A stretch of DNA of 64,000 nt from Phyllobacterium myrsinacearum. GTDB taxonomy: Bacteria; Pseudomonadota; Alphaproteobacteria; Rhizobiales; Rhizobiaceae. Position numbers and translations under genes: made by a program. Location of the stretch: positions 62,001-126,000 of the forward strand of contig NZ_PVBT01000009.1 of NCBI RefSeq assembly GCF_002980555.1, given 5' to 3'. The number at the start of each line of letters is the position of its first letter. The first letter of the stretch is position 1. Shown here one piece after another: positions 24,205-33,265 of the stretch. The notes under the pieces are model-generated. The model made no database searches. It saw only the letters and a program-made list of their open reading frames with translations, and was not told the DNA's origin.

Positions 24205-26838
24205 TCACCCCTTAGCATCGTTTTGTGACGGATGTTCAGGTGGATCCTGCAATAGCTTTACCGGTTCGACAGAAACAAGAAGCCCCCCGGCATCATCTGT
24301 ATCTACACGTACAACTTCCGGATGTAAATTCTCCAGTGTCAATTGCAATATATTGCGTGAAAGTTTTGGCAGCAACTCGCGCGATATGGTCGATTCGATC
24401 GCTCTTGCGCCGGTTTCCACAGCTTTGGAGCGGGCAATCAGCGCCTGGGCAACCCTTGCCGAAACGGCAAGATCGGCTTTGTACACATCACGCAGGCGCC
24501 TGCCGACCTTGTCGAGCTGCAGCTTGACGATGAGACCCAAGACCTTGTCGTCAAGTGGCTTATAAGGAACAATCGTCACGCGGCCCAGAAATGCCGGCTT
24601 GAACTGCCCGAGCAACTCCGGCTGCAGCATATCGACCAGAGCCTGTCCTTCAGGCATGGTGTCGGGATCAGCAGCAAGCGCGGTGAGCGTATTTGTGCCG
24701 GTATTGGCGGTCATCAGGATAGTTGTGTTCTTGAAATCGATGTCCCGGCCCTCGCCGTCCTTCAGCATCCCCTTGTCGAAGACCTGATAGAAAATATCCT
24801 GAACACCCGGATGCGCCTTGTCGATTTCATCAAGCAGCAACACGCCATAGGGCCGCTTGCGCACCGCTTCGGTCAGTATTCCACCCTCGCCATATCCGAC
24901 ATATCCCGGGGGAGAGCCGAGAAGCAGCGAAACCTTATGCTCTTCTTTGAACTCCGACATGTTGATGATCGTCAGATTCTGGTCTCCGCCATACAGCGTC
25001 GAGGCCAATGCCAAAGCGGTTTCGGTTTTGCCGACGCCAGAGGTTCCCACCATGAGGAAGACGCCGGGCGGGCGCCGGTCATCACCGAGATTGGCGCGTG
25101 CCGTGATCATGGCGTCCGAAATAAGCGCAATTGCCTGATCCTGTCCGACAACCCGTTCCTGAAGACGCGCTTCCAGTGTCTGTACAGCTTCAACGAGACT
25201 GCGCACCAGACGGCCGACGGGAATGCCGGTCCAGCGGGCAGCAACAGCAGCAACGGTTTCGCGGTCGACCACGCGGTGAATCAGCGGAGACTCGCCCTGC
25301 AGCAGGCGCAGTTCCTTCTCCAGCAATCCGAGTTTCGGCCTGCTTCCCGGCTCGTCAATCGTATTTTCAATCGCGTCGGCCGCCTTGACGAGAGACTTCT
25401 CCTGTTCCAACCGCGCGGTGAATGTCCTGGCCGTGGCCTGTAATGTGCTCAGTTGGGCCCCGATCTCGACCAAACGCTCCCGGCCGGCCGTTGTTTCAGG
25501 CTCCAATTCCAATCGCTGCCGTTCAAGATTGAGCAGATCAATGGCACGATTGGCATCTTCGATTTGCGCCGGAACGGTGGCACGGGAGATAGACACCGCT
25601 GCCGATGCCGTATCAATCAGACTGACCGCCTTGTCCGGCAGCTGCCGCCCCTGGATATAGCGCATCGACAATGAAACGGCGGCCCTTACAGCCTCGTCGC
25701 GAATCTTGACCTGATGGTGTTTTTCAAGGGCTGGCACAAGGCTGCGGACCATGCGCACGGCTGTTTCTTCATCCGGTTCGTCCACCTTGACAACCTGAAA
25801 CCGGCGGGTCAGTGCCGCATCGCGTTCGAAATATTTCTTGTATTCCGCCCAGGTGGTTGCCGCGACCGTACGAAGCTCGCCGCGTGCCAGCGCCGGCTTG
25901 AGCAAATTGGCGGCATCCCCCTGCCCCGCCTGGCCGCCGGCGCCGACCAGACTATGCGCCTCATCGATAAAGAGTATCACCGGAACGGGGGACGACTTCA
26001 CATCATCGATAACGCCTTTCAGCCGCCGTTCGAACTCGCCTTTGACGCCGGCCCCTGCCTGCAGGAGGCCAAGGTCAAGCGTCAGCAAGCGGATGTCACG
26101 CAGCATTTCCGGCACATTGCCGGCAATGATCTCAAGGGCAAATGCCTCGACGATTGCGGTCTTTCCCACGCCTGCTTCGCCGACAAGGATGGGATTGTTC
26201 TGTCTGCGGCGAACGAGAATATCGATCAACTGGCGCAGCTCAGCCTCGCGGCCGACCACCGCATCGATTTCGCCGTTGCGCGCCTGTTCGGTCAGATCAA
26301 TGGTAAACGCGGACAGAAACTCTTCGCTGCCGTTGCGCAGCGGTGCGGCCTGTGCCGTTGGCGTCACTGGCACCTCCGCTCCGCGTTCTTCCATCTGGCG
26401 TTCCAGTTCGCCCAGCCGGATATCCCGCGCCGATGGCAACGAACTGATCGTCGTGGCACGCAATGTGCTGTCGGACAGCAATGTGTGAAGAAGATCAAGG
26501 ATTCCGATACTGGTTCGGCCGCTTTGCAATGACACCGCAATCCATGCTTCGCGAATGACATCAATGATTCCCGTCGAAATCGCGGGGGCTGCCGTATTGT
26601 CGCGCGGATAGCGCTCCAATGCCCGGTAAGCCTCCGATTCCAACGCCGCCGGATCACCGCCGCTGCGCTGAACAATCGGACCAAAGCGCTCGCTCTTATC
26701 ATTCAAGCCAAGAAGCCAATGCTCGATCTCGACATGGGAATGATTATTCCTGACGGCAATGGCAACCGCCTCTTCCAGTCCAACGACCACATCGCCGTCA
26801 AGCTTTTGAACCAGCCGCCTCAGATCCAGTTTTGGCAT
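24205..26838 (-). CDS. clpV: T6SS AAA+ ATPase ClpV (TssH)
   Basis: 877 residues. N-terminal Clp-N repeats (residues 1-160), first AAA+ module with Walker A GEAGVGKTA and Walker B LFIDEAH, middle coiled domain around 420-530, and second AAA+ module with GTSGVGKTE and LLLDEIDKAHPG, then the C-terminal small domain. ClpV hexamers pull apart contracted TssB/TssC sheaths for reuse in the cytoplasm. The GARLxxxV-type text and the genomic setting separate it from ClpB. It diverges from tssA; the 277 bp between them must hold promoters for both arms of the cluster. Confidence 0.95.
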   Translation of the reverse strand: MPKLDLRRLVQKLDGDVVVGLEEAVAIAVRNNHSHVEIEHWLLGLNDKSERFGPIVQRSGGDPAALESEAYRALERYPRDNTAAPAISTGIIDVIREAWIAVSLQSGRTSIGILDLLHTLLSDSTLRATTISSLPSARDIRLGELERQMEERGAEVPVTPTAQAAPLRNGSEEFLSAFTIDLTEQARNGEIDAVVGREAELRQLIDILVRRRQNNPILVGEAGVGKTAIVEAFALEIIAGNVPEMLRDIRLLTLDLGLLQAGAGVKGEFERRLKGVIDDVKSSPVPVILFIDEAHSLVGAGGQAGQGDAANLLKPALARGELRTVAATTWAEYKKYFERDAALTRRFQVVKVDEPDEETAVRMVRSLVPALEKHHQVKIRDEAVRAAVSLSMRYIQGRQLPDKAVSLIDTASAAVSISRATVPAQIEDANRAIDLLNLERQRLELEPETTAGRERLVEIGAQLSTLQATARTFTARLEQEKSLVKAADAIENTIDEPGSRPKLGLLEKELRLLQGESPLIHRVVDRETVAAVAARWTGIPVGRLVRSLVEAVQTLEARLQERVVGQDQAIALISDAMITARANLGDDRRPPGVFLMVGTSGVGKTETALALASTLYGGDQNLTIINMSEFKEEHKVSLLLGSPPGYVGYGEGGILTEAVRKRPYGVLLLDEIDKAHPGVQDIFYQVFDKGMLKDGEGRDIDFKNTTILMTANTGTNTLTALAADPDTMPEGQALVDMLQPELLGQFKPAFLGRVTIVPYKPLDDKVLGLIVKLQLDKVGRRLRDVYKADLAVSARVAQALIARSKAVETGARAIESTISRELLPKLSRNILQLTLENLHPEVVRVDTDDAGGLLVSVEPVKLLQDPPEHPSQNDAKG

Positions 26839-27115
26839 GAATTACAACCCTGCTCCCGCTTTCATCACAGCACAATAGAAATATCCATGGCAGGAAATCA
26901 ATCGCCAAAGCACCAGCATTGAAAAGGCCGACAATGAAACAACAGTGCCCCATAAAATATGACAGTACGATATCACGCGAACATGATCTTCATGGACGGC
27001 ATGATGAATCTTGCCAAACCGCCGTGACAGCGGTCATTTGCCAATGTTCCGTTTGACATATTCTTCTTTTAAGGTCCAAAACGGCGATACGGAGTTTGTG
27101 TATTTGGGTTTGCGC
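26839..27115. promoter_or_regulatory. Divergent intergenic region between clpV and tssA
   Basis: 277 bp, AT-richer than the flanking genes, separating the minus-strand clpV-hcp-vgrG-rhs arm from the plus-strand tssA-tssG arm. Both promoters are expected here. I could not find a convincing sigma-54 pair with correct spacing or a clear palindromic operator. Confidence 0.5.
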
Positions 27116-28231
27116 ATGAATAACTATGAAATTCTCGGTATAGCGTTTGCGGGTGACAAACCTTGCGGGGTGAACCTGAGAACGGACGGCACACTGGTTT
27201 TCGCCTATCAAGCCATCCGGGATGCGCGCTCAACGGCACGTTCCGAAGACCGGACAAGCGAGAATCCGGCCATTGTCAGTCAGGACGATGAACGCAACGT
27301 GCGCAATGCGGCACCCTTTGTGCACAAACCCTCGAGTCAATGGCGTAACGTCCATGATCTCTGCTTCGAGGCACTCTCCCTTCATACCAAGGACATAGAA
27401 CTGTTCTCATGGCTTCTGGAGGCGGCCGTCCGCGTGGAAGGGATCAGCGCGGTGGCGGAAGTACTCGGCGCCTTCGACAAGATCATCAAGGACCATTTCG
27501 GTCAGATCCATTCAATCGACGATGAAGACATATCGGATAAACTCGCGCCCCTGACCGGTCTCAACGGCAGCCAGGATGACGGCACGCTGGTGCGGCCCCT
27601 GCGGCTTGTTTCTCTCCTTCCCAACGAGAGTTATGGCCGCTTCAGCCTTTGGGCATATGATCAGGCGTTCCGTGATCTTTCCGGTCCGCAATGGGGAGAG
27701 TTTCGCGATGCACTCGAACATGTCGATGTCCACGGCTTCAGCCGCGCCAAGAACGATGCACTGCGCTCGCAGGCAGCGCTGGCTTCCATAGATGCGTTTC
27801 TGACGCAGGAGAGCGGCAGCAGTATCGGCGCTTTTTCCGTTTCCAGGATACAGTCGGTTCTCGACTCCATCAGCGGGGCTTACAACGAAATGGAAAAGCT
27901 CATCACGCAGACACTGCCAAGCGTGGTTCCGGTCGCAGCGAGCGCCCATGGCGAACAGCCCGTCAATCCCGGCGTTCCGTTGCAGGCGCCGATGGCTGCC
28001 GGCGCCATCCAAAACCGCGAACAGGCATTTGATCAGCTCTTGCAGATTGCCGCTTTTTTTCGCATGAGCGAACCGAATTCAGCCATTCCGCTCGCTCTGG
28101 AAACACTTGTTCGCCGGGGCCGGATGGACTTTTTGCGCCTTCTGGAAGAACTTATCCCCCAGGATGATCTGCGTCGCGATGTACTCTTGCGCGCAGGAAT
28201 AGACGCCAATCAACGGCGGGAAGGAAACTGA
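27116..28231 (+). CDS. tssA: T6SS protein TssA (ImpA)
   Basis: 371 residues from the ATG at 27116 (MNNYEILGIAFAGDKPCGVN), which fits the ImpA_N family start; an upstream in-frame extension of 35 codons has no family text. The conserved ImpA_N region includes WRNVHDLCFEALSLHTKDIE, SWLLEAAVRVEGISAVAEVL and DHFGQIHSIDDED. The C-terminal part (FDQLLQIAAFFRMSEPNSAI and FLRLLEELIPQDDLRRDVL) matches the helical end of short TssA proteins. TssA contacts baseplate and sheath and helps polymerisation. It opens the tssA-B-C-impD-tagJ-E-F-G operon. Confidence 0.9.
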   Translation: MNNYEILGIAFAGDKPCGVNLRTDGTLVFAYQAIRDARSTARSEDRTSENPAIVSQDDERNVRNAAPFVHKPSSQWRNVHDLCFEALSLHTKDIELFSWLLEAAVRVEGISAVAEVLGAFDKIIKDHFGQIHSIDDEDISDKLAPLTGLNGSQDDGTLVRPLRLVSLLPNESYGRFSLWAYDQAFRDLSGPQWGEFRDALEHVDVHGFSRAKNDALRSQAALASIDAFLTQESGSSIGAFSVSRIQSVLDSISGAYNEMEKLITQTLPSVVPVAASAHGEQPVNPGVPLQAPMAAGAIQNREQAFDQLLQIAAFFRMSEPNSAIPLALETLVRRGRMDFLRLLEELIPQDDLRRDVLLRAGIDANQRREGN

Positions 28232-28350
28232 TCGGGTGAGCCGTGACAGTATAGACTACATCCATTGGTTGAGAAATTAGTTGCTAACTCGAAATGGTTT
28301 GCAATAATCCCCCCACTTCTCAAGAAGCACACATAGGCAGGAGGCATCAA

Positions 28351-28872
28351 TTGGCCAGCGTTCACGACAAACTCGAAAGAGTCCGCAAGCCGAGGGTACA
28401 CATCAAATACGAAGTTGAAACCGAAGGTGCCGTTGTCGAAAAGGAACTGCCATTCGTTGTTGGTGTTCTCGGCGATTTTTCCGGTAATCCATCGGAGCCG
28501 CTCAAGCCATTCGGCGAGCGCAAGTTCGTTCAGATCGACCGCGACAACTTCGACGACGTCATGCGCCGCATGACACCGGGGCTGAATATCCGCGTGGAAA
28601 ACACCATTGAAGGCAAAGGCCGCGAGATGCCGGTTTCGCTCAAATTTGAAAAACTTGAAGATTTCGAGCCCGGTTCCATCGTCGAGCAGGTGCCTGCTCT
28701 CAAGTCCCTGCTGGATGCCCGCAACCAGTTGCGCGATCTTCTGACCAAGGCCGACCGTTCGGAAAATCTGGAAGTACTGCTTGAACGCATTCTGCAGAAC
28801 CAGGCGGACCTGAAGAAACTTGCTGCAGAGCTTGACGAGCGTAAACCTGACAGCGAAAAAGGGACGAAATAA
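28351..28872 (+). CDS. tssB: T6SS contractile sheath small subunit TssB (ImpB)
   Basis: 173 residues starting at TTG (28351), fixed by a perfect AGGAGG 6 bp upstream; the upstream open frame (from 28294) lacks homology. Text: [56 protein letters not shown]. TssB pairs with TssC to build the sheath. The TAA abuts the tssC ATG with no gap, so the two are produced together. Confidence 0.95.
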   Translation: MASVHDKLERVRKPRVHIKYEVETEGAVVEKELPFVVGVLGDFSGNPSEPLKPFGERKFVQIDRDNFDDVMRRMTPGLNIRVENTIEGKGREMPVSLKFEKLEDFEPGSIVEQVPALKSLLDARNQLRDLLTKADRSENLEVLLERILQNQADLKKLAAELDERKPDSEKGTK

Positions 28873-30351
28873 ATGGCGACCTCCAAGAGTGCATCGCAAG
28901 GGACCACGACCGTTGTAACGGAGAGCCTCCTTGACGAAGCGATCTCCGCAACCAAGCAGACGTCCGCAGACCGCACGGAGCAGTTGCTGCGCACCCTGAC
29001 GAGCGAAGCTTTGAAGGGGACGGTTTCCTACAACCGCAATCTTTCGGTCACGATCAACAATGCGATCAAAAAGATCGACGAACTGCTGTCGACGCAGGTC
29101 GCCGAGATCATGCACAATGAGGACTTTCGCAAGCTCGAGGGCAGTTGGCGGGGTTTGCGCTATCTCGTCTACAACAGCGAAACCAGTGCAAATCTCAAGA
29201 TTCGCGTCCTGAACGCCAGCAAGCGCGACCTGTCGCGCGACCTGTCAAAGGCGGTCGAGTTCGATCAGAGCAAGATATTCAAGACCATCTATGAAAGCGA
29301 ATTCGGCATTGCCGGCGGCGAGCCGTTCGGTGCGCTCATCGGCGACTATGAGTTCGGCAATTCGTTTGAAGACATTGAAACCCTGCAGAACATGAGTTCG
29401 GTTGCTGCGGCGGCCTTTGCTCCGTTCATCGCGGCGGCCGGACCCACACTTTTCGGCTTCGATGACTTCACCGAATTGTCCAAGCCGCGGGATCTGGAGA
29501 AGATTTTCCAGACCAAGGAATACATCAAGTGGCGGTCGTTCCGCGAAAGCAGCGATTCTCGCTTCGTTACCCTGACGATGCCGCGCGTTCTCACACGCAT
29601 GCCCTACGGTCCGGCAACATTGACCATTGATGAATTCGATTTCAACGAAGCCATCAAGTTCGGCGACAACGCAATGGATCACGGCAGTTACTGCTGGTCG
29701 AACGCCTCCTATATCCTCGGCTCGCGCCTGACGGATGCATTTGCCAAGAATGGCTGGTGCACCGCCATTCGCGGCGCGGAAAATGGCGGCAAGGTCGAAT
29801 CCCTGCCCGTTCATGTGTTCCAGAGCGATGACGGTGATACGGATACCAAATGCCCGACAGAAATCGGCATTACCGACCGCCGCGATGCCGAGCTTGGAAA
29901 ACTGGGCTTCCTGCCCCTGTGCCATTACAAGAACACCGACTATGCCGTGTTCTTCGGCGCGCAGACAACACACAGGCCGGAGAAATACGACCGCCCGGAA
30001 GCAACGGAGAATGCCGCGATTTCAGCACGCCTGCCTTACATGATGGCAACGTCCCGGTTTGCGCATTATCTGAAAGTGATCGGCCGCGACAAGATCGGTT
30101 CCTTCATGGAGGCGGAAGATTGCCAGGCCTGGCTCAACCGCTGGATCAACAACTATGTGAATGCCAATGACGATGCCGGACCGGAAAATCGTGCGGCCTA
30201 TCCGCTGCGTGACGCCCGTGTCGAAGTCAAGGCTGTTGCGGGCAGTCCTGGTTCCTACGAAGCAATTGCATGGCTGCGCCCATGGTTGCAGATGGAAGAA
30301 CTGACAACGTCATTGCGCATGGTTGCACGCATCCCCAAGGCAAGAAATTGA
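28873..30351 (+). CDS. tssC: T6SS contractile sheath large subunit TssC (ImpC/EvpB)
   Basis: 492 residues. Conserved sheath features: YNRNLSVTINNAIKKIDELL, DFRKLEGSWRGLRYLVYNSE, DQSKIFKTIYESEFGIAGGE, GALIGDYEFGNSFEDIETLQ and the C-terminal LRDARVEVKAVAGSPGSYEA with WLRPWLQMEELTTSLRMVAR. Directly follows tssB. A diverged second EvpB-family gene (impD) lies 86 bp downstream. Confidence 0.96.
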   Translation: MATSKSASQGTTTVVTESLLDEAISATKQTSADRTEQLLRTLTSEALKGTVSYNRNLSVTINNAIKKIDELLSTQVAEIMHNEDFRKLEGSWRGLRYLVYNSETSANLKIRVLNASKRDLSRDLSKAVEFDQSKIFKTIYESEFGIAGGEPFGALIGDYEFGNSFEDIETLQNMSSVAAAAFAPFIAAAGPTLFGFDDFTELSKPRDLEKIFQTKEYIKWRSFRESSDSRFVTLTMPRVLTRMPYGPATLTIDEFDFNEAIKFGDNAMDHGSYCWSNASYILGSRLTDAFAKNGWCTAIRGAENGGKVESLPVHVFQSDDGDTDTKCPTEIGITDRRDAELGKLGFLPLCHYKNTDYAVFFGAQTTHRPEKYDRPEATENAAISARLPYMMATSRFAHYLKVIGRDKIGSFMEAEDCQAWLNRWINNYVNANDDAGPENRAAYPLRDARVEVKAVAGSPGSYEAIAWLRPWLQMEELTTSLRMVARIPKARN

Positions 30352-30437
30352 ACGATATCCCGGCGCCCGTATGCGCGCCGGGAAACAGTAGTGTTGATTG
30401 AATCGGCCGCCTTGCGCAGACGGAAACAGGAGCACTC

Positions 30438-31961
30438 GTGTTCCCCTCCGTTGGCGCACAGGCGGTCTTTCTGCCCGCATGTTCACCGGAAGAATGCAGG
30501 AGTGATGATTTCGTGATATCCGAGCGTCTGACACCGGATTTAGAACGATATGCGATCCGTCAATCATCTTCCGATGCCGCTGCGCCGGATATGGCGGCAA
30601 CATCTGTCATTCGCTTGCAGATTGACCGGCTGATTGATGCCATTGACCAAACTCTGACGCTGCAGGTCAACCGCATCATACACCATGCGGATTTTCAACG
30701 GCTGGAAGCGCTGTGGCGCAATCTGCTTCAGCTGATCCAACTGCCAACGGGCACAAGCCCCGTGCAAATTCGCGTTTTCTCCGCCAAGTGGAAAGAGATC
30801 GCCCGCGATATCGAACGGGCTGCGGATTTTGACCAGAGCCGGCTGTTCGAACTGATCTATTCGCAGGAGTTCGATATGCCCGGCGGTCAGCCCTATGGCC
30901 TCCTGATCGGAGATTATACGATTACCGCAGGTATCAATCCCGCAACGGGCACGGACGACATAGCCATTGTCGAGGGCATATCGAGCGTTGCGGCGGCGGC
31001 CTTTTCTCCGTTCATTTGCGCTGCGGGCCCATCGCTCCTTGATCTTGAAACCTTTGCCGATCTCGATCGCCTGCCGGATCTTTCATTTCTGCTCAAGCCG
31101 CAGCGGGCAGCCCGTTGGAACAGGTTGCGCCAGGCGTCCGACACGCGGTTTCTCGGATTGACGCTGCCGCGGATTCTGGTTCGTCCGCCTTACCGGAACA
31201 ATGATATCGCGCGGCGGGACGGCTTTGTCTTTCGCGAGGAAACCGACCCCGATGGCAGCTCCCTTCTTTGGGGCAATTCGGCCTTCGCCTTCGCCTTGCT
31301 CGTTCTGAGGGAATATGCCTCGTCCGGATGGTTCGCGGATCTGCGGGGGGTGCGGGAAGACGAGCACAATGGCGGGCTCGTGGATTCACTGTCCTATGTA
31401 TCGTTTCATACGGACAAACATGCTTTTGCCTCCCAGCCGCCCGTTGAACAGCGGCTCAATGCGGAGCAGGAACAAACGCTGAGTGAAGCAGGCTTTGTCC
31501 CGCTTTCCACCGTGCCCTATACACCGCACCTGGTGTTCAATTCCAATCAATCCGTGCACAAGGCGGCACGGTATGATTCGGAAATCGCCAATCGCAACGC
31601 ACGCATTGCCTCCATGCTGCAATATGTGCTTTGCGCCTGCCGCTTTGCCCATTATCTCAAAATGATCATGCGTGAAAATGTCGGCCAGATTGCAACCTCC
31701 GATAGCTTGCGTGACACGCTGGAAAGCTGGCTGTTTACGTATTGCATCGGCAATGATGATGCAGACAGCAGCGTGAAGGCCCGTCATCCGCTACGGTCAG
31801 CATCGGTCGACGTTCGGGAAATACCGGGCCGTCCCGGAGTGTATGGCTGCGTCATGCGGCTCCAGCCTCATTTTCAGCTCGATGACGTCACGGCAAGTTT
31901 CCAGCTTCTTGCCGATATGAACAGCAAATCAGACCAGTCCAGCAGGGGTAAAGCGCTATGA
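30438..31961 (+). CDS. impD: Second TssC-family protein (ImpD, EvpB paralogue)
   Basis: 507 residues starting at GTG (30438) with AGGAG 5-6 bp upstream. The EvpB core is plain: HHADFQRLEALWRNLLQLIQ, DQSRLFELIYSQEFDMPGGQ, YGLLIGDYTITAGINPATGT, and the C-terminal VREIPGRPGVYGCVMRLQPH with FQLDDVTASFQLLADM. It is clearly paralogous to the adjacent TssC but differs throughout, with a different ~65-residue N-terminus. Rhizobial imp clusters carry the same impC-impD pair; whether ImpD enters the sheath, caps it or acts in the baseplate is not known to me. Its stop overlaps the tagJ ATG by 4 bp. Confidence 0.9.
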   Translation: MFPSVGAQAVFLPACSPEECRSDDFVISERLTPDLERYAIRQSSSDAAAPDMAATSVIRLQIDRLIDAIDQTLTLQVNRIIHHADFQRLEALWRNLLQLIQLPTGTSPVQIRVFSAKWKEIARDIERAADFDQSRLFELIYSQEFDMPGGQPYGLLIGDYTITAGINPATGTDDIAIVEGISSVAAAAFSPFICAAGPSLLDLETFADLDRLPDLSFLLKPQRAARWNRLRQASDTRFLGLTLPRILVRPPYRNNDIARRDGFVFREETDPDGSSLLWGNSAFAFALLVLREYASSGWFADLRGVREDEHNGGLVDSLSYVSFHTDKHAFASQPPVEQRLNAEQEQTLSEAGFVPLSTVPYTPHLVFNSNQSVHKAARYDSEIANRNARIASMLQYVLCACRFAHYLKMIMRENVGQIATSDSLRDTLESWLFTYCIGNDDADSSVKARHPLRSASVDVREIPGRPGVYGCVMRLQPHFQLDDVTASFQLLADMNSKSDQSSRGKAL

Positions 31962-32770
31962 CAAACGCAACCGGAAGCGTTTCCGCTCTCATCGACGCCG
32001 GCGATCTGCAAGGCGCAGTCAGTGCAGCCTTGTCGGTCGTTAAGCAGCGGCCAACAGATGGTGCCGCCCGCCGCCGCCTGATCGATCTTCTCATTGTGAG
32101 CGGCGACTTTGAACGGGCTGACAAACAGGCCGACATTCTTTCAAAAACCATTCCTGACATGATGGTGGGATTGGCGCTCCTGCGCGGCCGACTGCGTGCT
32201 GCCGACGCGCGGGCCGCCTGGTTTGAAACCGGTGCAGTGCCGGCTTTTCCCGACGGGCCGAGCGCGAACGATCAGCTGGCAATGAAGAATGCCCTGGCGA
32301 TCGGGGGGGGCCATGCAGGCATCAAAGGAGTGGCCGCGACGGCCTTTCCCGAGAATGTCATCGGCGGTTCGGTCAAAGTCGACGGTCGCTCTGCAGCTTC
32401 ATTTCGGGACCTTGATGACCGCATTCCGCACGCCGTTGAAATTCTCCACACGAATGGCACCTATATGTGGATCGATTTCAACCGGATCAACCGGATCGAG
32501 TTTCAGCCTGTCCGCAGCCTGCGCGATCTCACCTGGCGTCATGCGCTGTTAACACTTCGCGACGACTCCCAGTCGGAAATCATCATGCCTGCCACCTATT
32601 TCACGCGCGATGGCAGTGATGCCATGAAGCTTGGACGCACGACTGACTGGACGGAAGCGGGCGGCGGCCTGTTTGCCGGCAAGGGTCAGAAATGCCTGCT
32701 GGTTGATGACGATGTTGTCGGACTGCTCGACGTGACGTCGATTGAATTCCTTCACGGTCCGGCGAACTAG
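31958..32770 (+). CDS. tagJ: T6SS accessory protein TagJ (ImpE)
   Basis: 270 residues. ImpE features: the N-terminal helical repeat part (LIDAGDLQGAVSAALSVVKQ, RRRLIDLLIVSGDFERADKQ) and the C-terminal part (YMWIDFNRINRIEFQPVRSL, RDLTWRHALLTLRDDSQSEI). In other systems TagJ binds the TssB N-terminus and modulates sheath handling by ClpV. Overlaps impD by 4 bp and ends 3 bp before tssE, so it is embedded in the operon. Confidence 0.92.
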   Translation: MTNATGSVSALIDAGDLQGAVSAALSVVKQRPTDGAARRRLIDLLIVSGDFERADKQADILSKTIPDMMVGLALLRGRLRAADARAAWFETGAVPAFPDGPSANDQLAMKNALAIGGGHAGIKGVAATAFPENVIGGSVKVDGRSAASFRDLDDRIPHAVEILHTNGTYMWIDFNRINRIEFQPVRSLRDLTWRHALLTLRDDSQSEIIMPATYFTRDGSDAMKLGRTTDWTEAGGGLFAGKGQKCLLVDDDVVGLLDVTSIEFLHGPAN

Positions 32771-32773
32771 ATC

Positions 32774-33265
32774 ATGGCGGTGAGCGGCAGGATATCCTTT
32801 GAATCCGTTCTTGACCGGTTGATGGATTACGACCCGGATATGACGGCTGACCAGCCATTGACCCCGCGCGAACAGATCAACCGCGTGCGAGAAAACGTTC
32901 GCCGGGATATTGAAGCCCTGCTCAATGCCCAGCAATGGCCCCATAGCATCGAAAAGGAATTCGATGAGCTTCAGACCAGCCTGCTGCGCTTTGGCACTCC
33001 GGGATTTCATGGGCTTATGCTGGCAACGACCCAGCAGCGCCTGCATCTGGCCGAAGCAATTCGAAAGGTCATCACGGCGTTTGATCCGCGATTGGCGCGC
33101 GTGCGGGTTGGTCTGGGCAAAAGCCGTGGTAACCAGGACCGCGTTCTCGATTTGCGCATAGAAGCGGAGATGCTGCTTCCAGACGGCGTGGAAGCGATTG
33201 TCTTCGATACCTCGCTCGATCCGGCCACCCGGCATTTCATGATTGGCGGCGCCCATCATGGCTAA
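32774..33265 (+). CDS. tssE: T6SS baseplate protein TssE (ImpF, gp25-like)
   Basis: 163 residues. gp25-like domain across residues 35-160: REQINRVRENVRRDIEALLN (the conserved VREN/I-RDLE segment), TSLLRFGTPGFHGLML and AIRKVITAFDPRLARVRVGL. TssE joins TssF/TssG/TssK in the baseplate wedge. The 3' end overlaps the tssF start (ATG at 33258) by 8 bp. Confidence 0.93.
   Translation: MAVSGRISFESVLDRLMDYDPDMTADQPLTPREQINRVRENVRRDIEALLNAQQWPHSIEKEFDELQTSLLRFGTPGFHGLMLATTQQRLHLAEAIRKVITAFDPRLARVRVGLGKSRGNQDRVLDLRIEAEMLLPDGVEAIVFDTSLDPATRHFMIGGAHHG

Noticed and set aside
26839-27115. Possible sigma-54 promoter in the clpV-tssA gap
   Set aside because: A TGG...TTGC pair is present but the GG-to-GC spacing is wrong for sigma-54.
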